Source: CBDCPI01 sp965220245 (GTDB lineage Bacteria > Chloroflexota > Dehalococcoidia > Lucifugimonadales > UBA3495). Taken from it: DNA of 64,000 nt. The notes under the pieces are model-generated. The model was not told the origin of the DNA. It made no database searches and saw nothing but the letters and a program-made list of their open reading frames with translations. This document shows, one piece after another, positions 58,951 through 64,000 of the stretch. The first letter of the stretch is position 1; each line of letters starts with the position of its first letter. The translations under genes and the position numbers were made by a program. Location: assembly GCA_965220245.1 (NCBI GenBank), contig CBDCPI010000013.1, forward strand, positions 124,001-188,000. Reading direction: 5' to 3'.

Positions 58951-59033
58951 ATGAAAATACCCAACCCGTCTTTCCCGCGAACGCGGGAACCCGGAAGGCC
59001 GCGCAATGGACTCCCGCGAAAGCGGGAGTGACG
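58951..59033. repeat. GTC-type core repeat, short version
   Basis: Starts ATGAAAATACCCAACCCGTC (identical 20 bases also at the 63.28 kb copy), continues TTTCCCGCGAACGCGGGAAC, and ends CGCGAAAGCGGGAGTGAC. It lies between the operon and the regulator gene. Confidence 0.6.
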
Positions 59034-59113
59034 GCGGAGCCGGGCTGCCGCTATTTTCGTGCTCTTACGTGGCCTCGGCAAGGCCATCCGCATTTCCCCT
59101 ATGTTTGCCAAAG

Positions 59114-59845
59114 TCACGGCGGCGGCTCTCCACCCTTCGAAGCGGCCTGACTATGGGAAAGTATCGCCGGCTCCACTGAAGTCAAGTGGTATTCCATAGC
59201 CGCGGTCGCCGACGCCGCATCTCCGGCCTTGACCTTTTCCAGGATTTGGCGATGGGACGCCAGAGAACGCTGGGCCCGGCCCGGCTCTTGCAGCGACTGG
59301 TCTCGGGACCGCCTTAGGATGTCCTCCACCGCGCTGACCACCTTAATCAAAGCCGAGTTGTGGGTCGCGGAAGCCAGCGCAAAGTGGAATGCGGTGTCGG
59401 CGTCAACCCCGGTCTCTCCCGACTCGATCTGGCGCTGCTGATCTTCGAGGATCTCCGCCAAGCGGTGGACTTCGTCAGGATCGGCCCGCTGCGCGGCAAC
59501 TCCGGCGATTGGCGGCTCCAGCAGGTGCCGGACCTCGAATATGTCCTTTAGAGTGTCGCTGCCGGAGTTGAGAGTGCTGGCAATCAGCGCCACGACCGAG
59601 TCCAAGTCCTCGGTGTTAATGAAGGTGCCGGACCCGCGTTTACTGACCACCAAGCCCTGCAACTCCAAGGAACGGATGGCTTCCCGGATGGAGCTTCGGC
59701 TTACCTTGAACTGCTCGGCCAGCACTCGCTCGGAGGGCAGCTTAGCACCATGCTCAAGCACCCCTTGGCGAATGAGCCCGTGCAACTGCCGGACAATATC
59801 CTCGTAGAGTCGTTGGCGTCGAACGCTATGAACTTCGGCTTGCAT
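59114..59845 (-). CDS. GntR/FadR-family transcriptional regulator
   Basis: 243 aa from ATG 59845. The winged-helix domain (1-75) reads QRLYEDIVRQLHGLIRQGVL and AKLPSERVLAEQFKVSRSSIREAIRSLELQGLVVSKRGSGTF (in pieces). The FadR-type all-helical ligand domain follows, with FEVRHLLEPPIAGVAAQRA, DTAFHFALASATHN and HRQILEKVKAGDAASATAAMEYHL; these carry the Asp/His residues that often bind a metal and a carboxylate ligand. Such regulators sense pyruvate, lactate, glycolate or acyl-CoA. Its operator-like palindrome at 59856 overlaps its own promoter region, and another lies before the oxidoreductase operon. The longer ORF start 59896 falls in the promoter and is rejected. Confidence 0.9.
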   Translation of the reverse strand: MQAEVHSVRRQRLYEDIVRQLHGLIRQGVLEHGAKLPSERVLAEQFKVSRSSIREAIRSLELQGLVVSKRGSGTFINTEDLDSVVALIASTLNSGSDTLKDIFEVRHLLEPPIAGVAAQRADPDEVHRLAEILEDQQRQIESGETGVDADTAFHFALASATHNSALIKVVSAVEDILRRSRDQSLQEPGRAQRSLASHRQILEKVKAGDAASATAAMEYHLTSVEPAILSHSQAASKGGEPPP

Positions 59846-59855
59846 TAGCAGAGAG

Positions 59856-59866
59856 TGGTCAGACCA
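59856..59866. promoter_or_regulatory. Predicted autoregulatory operator of the GntR gene
   Basis: TGGTCAGACCA, with TTAATTGGTC context on the minus strand, is a perfect TGGTCnGACCA palindrome, the FadR core consensus. It lies about 16 bases downstream of the -10 box, between promoter and start codon, so a bound repressor would block its own transcription. Confidence 0.7.
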
Positions 59867-59881
59867 ATTAAGGTTGCCGCC

Positions 59882-59909
59882 ATTATACATGCGCAAGGGC
59901 TGGTGTCAA
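59882..59909 (-). promoter_or_regulatory. Strong promoter of the GntR gene
   Basis: Minus-strand TTGACA (59904-59909), 16-base spacer, TATAAT (59882-59887): both boxes perfect. Leader about 35 bases with the operator inside. Confidence 0.75.
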
Positions 59910-60102
59910 CAATCGGCTCTGCCGCCGGTTGGCAGTTAGTGACCGGTTCAGACAGTTGACGGCCCTTAATTGACAACCGGAAATGGGTACACCATGATGA
60001 AGACGGAATCGCTGTCGTCTCCGGGCCAACACTTAGCTTTGGGCGTACCCCGCAAGAAGGGCCGGCCCGGCGCCGGGAGCGCTGGACATCAGGCAGGGAA
60101 TC

Positions 60103-61443
60103 ATGGCGGCCGGTAGGCTATTTCACATTATTGCGCTGGCTATCTTTGGGCTGGCTATGTTGGCCGGGTTGGTGGGTCCGTCGCTGGCGCGAGCCCAAAC
60201 GCCCCATGTACTGCTGGTGACCATCGACGGGACTATCAACCATGTAAAGCAACGGCTTATATCCCGGGCTCTGGAGAAGGCGGTGGAAGAGGAAGCAACG
60301 CTGGTGGTATTAGAGCTAGACACCCCAGGAGGTCTGCTTAGCTCCACCCGGGAGATAGTGGAACAACTCCTGGAAGCTCCGGTGCCGGTGGCGGTTTATG
60401 TTTCACCTCGCGGCGCCAGGGCCGGTTCCGCCGGGACCTTCATAACCGCCGCCGGCCACTTTGCGGTGATGGCGCCCGGCACCAACATCGGCGCGGCTAC
60501 TCCCATTTCCGGCACCGGGCAGGACTTGGACGACACTTTGGCCAGCAAAGTGGAGAACGACGCCGCGGCTCTCATCCGCAGCATAGCCCAAGAGCGTGGC
60601 AGAAATGAAGATAAGCTTGAAGAGACAGTCCGCCATGCGGCGTCTTTCAGCGCTCAAGAAGCTGTAGAGCTAAATGTTGTGGATTTCATTGCCGAAGACT
60701 TGGACCACCTGCTGGCCCAGTTGCACGGCCGGGTAGTCGAAACCGCGACCGGTACCCGCACTCTGGAGACCCAAGGCATCGCTTCCCGCCGTTTGAACAA
60801 GAACCTCTTGGAGAATTTCCTGGAGTTAATCGCCGATCCCAATATTTCCTTTATTCTCTTCACCCTTGGAGGGCTGGGGATCGTCATCGAGCTGTTCAAC
60901 CCAGGGCTAATTGCCCCGGGAGTGGTTGGCGTAATTTGCTTGCTACTGGCCTTTTTGGCTTTCGGAAATCTACCGGTAAATTGGGTTGGCGTCGCTTTTA
61001 TTGCTCTGGGAATCGTGCTGGCGGCCCTGGAAACCCAAGTGGCTGGCTGGGGCATCTTAGGCGTGGGGTCCATCGTTAGCTTCATCATCGGCGCACTGGT
61101 CTTATTCGGCGGGACTTCTCCCACCATGCCTCCGATGCCGGTAAACCGGTGGCTGGTGGCCGGCATATCGGGAGCCATGGCCCTGACCCTGCTTTACCTG
61201 GCCAGAGTTATTCGTCAGTCCCGCCGCGCCGCAGACCAACCCCTTCGAGCGTCTCTGGTGGGAATGACCGGCACTGTGACTGGAGGGCTAGACCCCAGGG
61301 GCATTGTCCAGGTAGGCAACGAAACCTGGACAGCGATTAGCGAAGATGGTAACGTGATAGGCGTTGGAGAAGCCGTAAGAGTCTCCCAAGTGGACGGCCT
61401 GATATTGACCGTCCAACGTCAAGACCAAGAAGAAATCCGCTGA
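60103..61443 (+). CDS. NfeD-family membrane serine protease
   Basis: 446 aa. A signal/TM start (FHIIALAIFGLAMLAGLVGPS) is followed by a ClpP-like domain: VLELDTPGGLLSSTREIVEQL, AVYVSPRGARAGSAGTFITAAGHFAVMAPGTNIGAATPI with the nucleophile Ser109, and KVENDAAALIRSIAQERGRN with the general-base Lys. Five TM helices in the middle (FILFTLGGLGIVIELFNPG; VVGVICLLLAFLAFGNL; VGVAFIALGIVLAALE; ILGVGSIVSFIIGALVLFG; WLVAGISGAMALTLLYLARV) lead to an OB fold (GMTGTVTGGLDPRGIVQVGNETW). This is the full-length NfeD1b form, which cleaves a hydrophobic site near stomatin C-termini. The partner stomatin gene follows. Confidence 0.93.
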   Translation: MAAGRLFHIIALAIFGLAMLAGLVGPSLARAQTPHVLLVTIDGTINHVKQRLISRALEKAVEEEATLVVLELDTPGGLLSSTREIVEQLLEAPVPVAVYVSPRGARAGSAGTFITAAGHFAVMAPGTNIGAATPISGTGQDLDDTLASKVENDAAALIRSIAQERGRNEDKLEETVRHAASFSAQEAVELNVVDFIAEDLDHLLAQLHGRVVETATGTRTLETQGIASRRLNKNLLENFLELIADPNISFILFTLGGLGIVIELFNPGLIAPGVVGVICLLLAFLAFGNLPVNWVGVAFIALGIVLAALETQVAGWGILGVGSIVSFIIGALVLFGGTSPTMPPMPVNRWLVAGISGAMALTLLYLARVIRQSRRAADQPLRASLVGMTGTVTGGLDPRGIVQVGNETWTAISEDGNVIGVGEAVRVSQVDGLILTVQRQDQEEIR

Positions 61444-61473
61444 TTACCCGCCGCGCTGCGGAGGAGGCCGTCA

Positions 61474-62355
61474 ATGTCGACTGGAATCGTGATAGTCCAG
61501 CAATACCAACGGATGGTGGTCCAAAAGTTTGGCACCTACATCGGGACCCAAAAACCGGGATTTCGCTTCCTAATCCCTATTATGTATCACGGGACCAAGG
61601 TGGACCTGCGCGAGCGGGTGGCGCGGGTGCCGACCCAGAAATACATTACTTCGGACAACGTGGTAGTGGATATGGACTTTGTCATCTACTACCGGGTGAT
61701 GGAAGAGTTCGCCGAGCGGGCGGTCTTAGAGGTCCAGAACTTTGAGCTGGCAGTGGTGAACCTGGCCTTCGCGACGTTGCGAGCGGTCATTGGCTCCACC
61801 ACCCTGTCATCGGCTCTGGCCGAGCGGGAGCGAATTCGAGACTCATTGCAAGTCCGCATGGACGAGGTCACCGAGCGTTGGGGCGTAAAGGTATCCCAAG
61901 TGGAAATCAACGAGATAGACCCGCCCCCCGGGGTGAAGCAAGCCATGGAACGGGAAAAGTCCGCGGATGCCATAAAAATCGCCGATATAACCGAGTCGGA
62001 AGGCCAGCGGCAGGCCCAGATAAACCGGGCCGAGGGTGAGAAACAAGCGGCCATCCTACAGGCTGAGGGCGGTCGGCAGGCGGCCATCTTGGAAGCCGAG
62101 GGCGACCGGCAGGCCGCGATCCTCCGCGCCGAAGGATTCAGCACCGCCTTGGACAAGGTTTACCAAGTGGCCAATACCGTGGACGCCAAGACCATGAGTC
62201 TCCAGTACTTCGATACCCTTAAGTCTTTGGGAGACAGCCCCTCCACCAAGTGGATATTCCCCATGGAGTTTACCTCCATGTTGTCTCCCTTCCTGGGGAT
62301 GGGCGGACGTGACCAGCGGCCTTCCGATGGCAACGGCAGCAACGGGACTGCCTGA
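61474..62355 (+). CDS. Slipin/stomatin-like SPFH protein
   Basis: 293 aa. No long TM helix, but an N-terminal hydrophobic start (STGIVIVQQYQRMVVQKFGTYIG). The SPFH domain reads RVPTQKYITSDNVVVDMDFVIYYRVMEEF, NFELAVVNLAFATLRAVIG and DEVTERWGVKVSQVEINEIDPPPGVKQAMEREKSAD. A helical C-terminal with repeated AEGEKQAAILQAEG, GGRQAAILEAEG and GDRQAAILRAEG units follows, ending hydrophobic. Slipins assemble into rings in membrane microdomains and are cut by NfeD proteases. The gene lies 30 bases after NfeD, so they form the usual two-gene operon. A terminator follows after repeats. Confidence 0.93.
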   Translation: MSTGIVIVQQYQRMVVQKFGTYIGTQKPGFRFLIPIMYHGTKVDLRERVARVPTQKYITSDNVVVDMDFVIYYRVMEEFAERAVLEVQNFELAVVNLAFATLRAVIGSTTLSSALAERERIRDSLQVRMDEVTERWGVKVSQVEINEIDPPPGVKQAMEREKSADAIKIADITESEGQRQAQINRAEGEKQAAILQAEGGRQAAILEAEGDRQAAILRAEGFSTALDKVYQVANTVDAKTMSLQYFDTLKSLGDSPSTKWIFPMEFTSMLSPFLGMGGRDQRPSDGNGSNGTA

Positions 62356-62385
62356 GAGGGTGTTTAAAAACCGATTGCAGCCCAT

Positions 62386-62483
62386 CCCTGTCATTCCGAA
62401 CGAAGTGAGGAATCTAAAATGCTTGGCAGCAGCAACGCCTAAGAAGGCAAGGAGTTTAGACCCTTCGCTTTGCTCAGGGTGAC
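62386..62483. repeat. Intergenic repeat, GTCATTCCGAACGAAGTG unit
   Basis: TGTCATTCCGAACGAAGTGA and a right arm TTAGACCCTTCGCTTTGCTC followed by AGGGTGACA. Related to 23720 and 49755. Confidence 0.6.
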
Positions 62484-62520
62484 AGATGACCGGTTGAGAG
62501 GACTTATTAAACACCCTCTT

Positions 62521-62562
62521 ACGGGAGTTGACAGCGAGATTATAGTCAACTCCCGTTTTATT
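62521..62562 (+). terminator. Rho-independent terminator of the NfeD-slipin operon
   Basis: ACGGGAGTTGAC (62521-62532) pairs perfectly with GTCAACTCCCGT (62545-62556), loop 12, then TTTATTC. It also lies just past the hpf stop, so it may work for both strands. Confidence 0.85.
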
Positions 62563-62579
62563 CGTGGGAAGGCAGCGAC

Positions 62580-63164
62580 TCAACCAGACGGTTCTATCAG
62601 GCCGAAATTTCCGTCATTACGTTGGTACAAAACGTTGTGGCGGCCGGAGTCGCGATTCAGAAACATATAGAACTGATGGCCCAATAGCTGCATCTGAAGG
62701 GCCGCCTCTTCAACCGTGATTGGGTCCATGTCAAAGTGCTTGATGCGTACCAAATTACCATCGGCTAGCACCTGACCTTCCACCGGGCCGTCACCCCGCG
62801 ACGGTGGTTGCTCGGCCTCAGCCGCTTGGACTGCTCCCAACGAGGAGTCCTCCCGGGCCCGCTCGCTGCGGTAGGTCTGGCCTTTGTAACGCTCGATCCG
62901 CCGGTCCAATACGGCAGCGGCGGCGTTTATCGCGGCCCTGGCATTGGAAGCCCGCTGCTCCGCCCGGAGAATCGATCCCCTGATGTCCAGGGTTACTTGC
63001 GCTACCATCCGCTCGCCTTGGGACCGGGTATATTCAGATGATAGCTCCACCTCCACCCTGGGGAGTCCGGGAAGATGGCGCTCCAACTGGCCTAATTTCT
63101 CCTCAACGTGCTTGCGAATTTGGTCGTCGATCTCCATGTTTCTTCCGCGAATTCGCAACTCCAA
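62580..63164 (-). CDS. hpf: Ribosome hibernation-promoting factor, long form
   Basis: 194 aa. The N-terminal domain ELRIRGRNMEIDDQIRKHVEEKLGQLERHLP with the usual beta-alpha-beta start covers about 1-100. A linker of charged residues then leads to the C-terminal dimerisation domain VRIKHFDMDPITVEEAALQMQLLGHQFYMFLNRDSG. It binds the ribosome in stationary phase and, in the long form, joins two 70S into 100S. The start is TTG 63164 with AAGGAGG 7 bases ahead; ATG 63137 would truncate the first strand. It is monocistronic. Confidence 0.95.
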   Translation of the reverse strand: MELRIRGRNMEIDDQIRKHVEEKLGQLERHLPGLPRVEVELSSEYTRSQGERMVAQVTLDIRGSILRAEQRASNARAAINAAAAVLDRRIERYKGQTYRSERAREDSSLGAVQAAEAEQPPSRGDGPVEGQVLADGNLVRIKHFDMDPITVEEAALQMQLLGHQFYMFLNRDSGRHNVLYQRNDGNFGLIEPSG

Positions 63165-63291
63165 TCCGGCGCCTCCTTGAGCCAGGCTAGCTTCTTAGGT
63201 CGCTGACTCTATCATCAAGTGTACAGACTTCCAAGCCCGGTATCCAATGATTACCGGCATTGAAATGCCCAGATATGAAAATACCCAACCC

Positions 63292-63426
63292 GTCTTTCCC
63301 GCGCAGGCGGGAATCCAGAAATTCCATGCACAATGACCGCCACTACTGGCTTGTAACATCTCTGGACTCCCACTTTCGCGGGAGTGACGGGAGGGGCTGA
63401 TTAAGATATTTATTCACGCATCAGTA
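63292..63426. repeat. MITE-like repeat with GTC core and CACGCATCAGTA end
   Basis: The core CGTCTTTCCCGCGCAGGCGG to CGCGGGAGTGAC (63292-63389) is followed by TTTATTCACGCATCAGTA (to 63426), the right end of the element at 39645-39809. Its left side shares ATGAAAATACCCAACCCGTC with 58951. The left terminal repeat of this copy is not clear. Confidence 0.55.
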
Positions 63427-63437
63427 GATGAGGACCA

Positions 63438-64000
63438 TTAGCTGGGCAACTTGGGAAGCACCAAAGTGCCTTCCTCTTCGCTCCCCAACGTGTCGGTGGC
63501 GTTTTGGCTGTGCAGCAGCCCGGTGTAAGCGTTTAGCACCGCGTCGCAGGCATTACGGTCCAACCCCTTCAGGTGAGCATCCAGCCCGCCGATCATAGGA
63601 CACAACCGGTCTTTCATAAAGGCAAGGCTGGCCGCACTGTTCTTGGGCGGGACCTTATCGCCAAAGAGAATCACCTTGGTAGCGTGAGGATAAACCTCGA
63701 TTACATTAAAGCCCAGGTCGCGTAGCAGTTGGCTAAGGGAGACGCCCCGGTATATTAGGTTGCGGATAATTGATTTCTTGTTGGTAAAAAAGCAACTTAT
63801 GCCCATGCGGGCCAGTTCAATCTCCAGAAGCCGGCCCTTTCGTTGGGGTTGGGCGAACTCGCAGGAGTGAGATACCTCCAAGCAGCAAAGCCCCAAGGGT
63901 AGGCCCAAAGGAGCGCCAATTGCAATTACTTCCGGGTTTTTGAGCCGGGCTACTTCAGCGAGTTCTTCGTCTTCACCGAAGTGTTCCATGAAAACGATCT
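63438..64000 (-). CDS. DUF429 family protein, 5' end outside the window
   Basis: 187 codons are open from the right edge; the first in-window ATG is at 63989, but the frame continues upstream as IVF, so the true start lies beyond base 64000. The sequence has HFGEDEELAEV, NPEVIAIGAPLGLPLGLC, FAQPQRKGRLLEIELARMGISCF, FNVIEVYPHATKVILFGD and LDRNACDAVLNAYTGLL, all hallmarks of DUF429, a RNase-H-like fold of unknown activity often linked to nucleic-acid processing. The conserved N-terminal Asp region lies outside. The stop is at 63438. Confidence 0.88.
   Translation of the reverse strand, partial: IVFMEHFGEDEELAEVARLKNPEVIAIGAPLGLPLGLCCLEVSHSCEFAQPQRKGRLLEIELARMGISCFFTNKKSIIRNLIYRGVSLSQLLRDLGFNVIEVYPHATKVILFGDKVPPKNSAASLAFMKDRLCPMIGGLDAHLKGLDRNACDAVLNAYTGLLHSQNATDTLGSEEEGTLVLPKLPS

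Noticed and set aside
59994..60116. 40-codon ORF overlapping the NfeD start
   Set aside because: No family and no separate ribosome binding site; low-complexity KKGRPGAGSAG translation.

Overview
The window is about 58-60% GC with dense genes. It carries an accessory catabolic repertoire: two family III CoA-transferases, two HpcH/HpaI aldolases, Rieske oxygenases, a luciferase-like flavin oxidoreductase, several short-chain dehydrogenases and a UGSC-type selenoprotein. This recalls uncultivated marine or host-associated Chloroflexota (SAR202/Dehalococcoidia-like). The assignment is an inference from gene content; no rRNA or ribosomal-protein marker is present.

Layout. 1-570: the 5' end of a tyrosine-recombinase integrase gene running off the left edge, beside a tRNA-Ala(UGC) gene, so an integrated element probably lies to the left. 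681-4783: thiolase, NHL beta-propeller, an uncharacterised 352-aa protein, and a UGSC selenoprotein with an in-frame UGA that splits it into two ORFs. 4921-6230: Trm112, a CopD-like membrane protein and a TlpA thioredoxin. 6451-11446: tandem SDR paralogues, a cysteine desulfurase, a VOC protein and a ThDP decarboxylase broken by one amber codon. 11467-22230: 3-hydroxyisobutyrate-type dehydrogenase, dodecin, two aldolases, a SagB-type double nitroreductase, EVE protein, acyl-CoA ligase, a DUF35/thiolase pair and an M20 peptidase. 22763-28622: EamA permease, then a Rieske oxygenase cluster and an SDR.

28.6-35.4 kb is a decayed accessory island: a Uma2 protein, an NAD-dependent DNA ligase with many frameshifts, a fused MNT-HEPN protein, an ISAs1 transposase remnant and a complete IS701-family element with a CTAG target duplication. 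35.6-45.5 kb holds an iron alcohol dehydrogenase, fatty-acid desaturase, LLM oxidoreductase, MFS permease, thioredoxin/glutaredoxin pair, an ABM monooxygenase, an IS630-family element and an aminomutase-type aminotransferase. 45.8-54 kb: two CoA-transferases around a retropepsin-like protein, enoyl-CoA hydratase, a cupredoxin lipoprotein, an acyl-CoA synthetase and TenA.

54.3-59.9 kb is the most coherent functional unit. It has an FMN alpha-hydroxyacid oxidase and a three-gene ThDP ferredoxin oxidoreductase whose alpha subunit reads YPIRP where pyruvate enzymes read YPITP. A FadR/PdhR-type regulator follows. One TGGTnnnACCA palindrome lies in front of the oxidoreductase operon and another at the regulator's own promoter. 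I propose an oxalate/C2-acid oxidation module under local control. 60.1-64 kb: an NfeD protease/stomatin pair, the ribosome hibernation factor HPF and a DUF429 protein cut by the right edge.

Small palindromic repeats and MITE-like elements are scattered between genes. Several touch gene ends: two insertions fall on stop codons, and two repeats supply N-terminal coding sequence.
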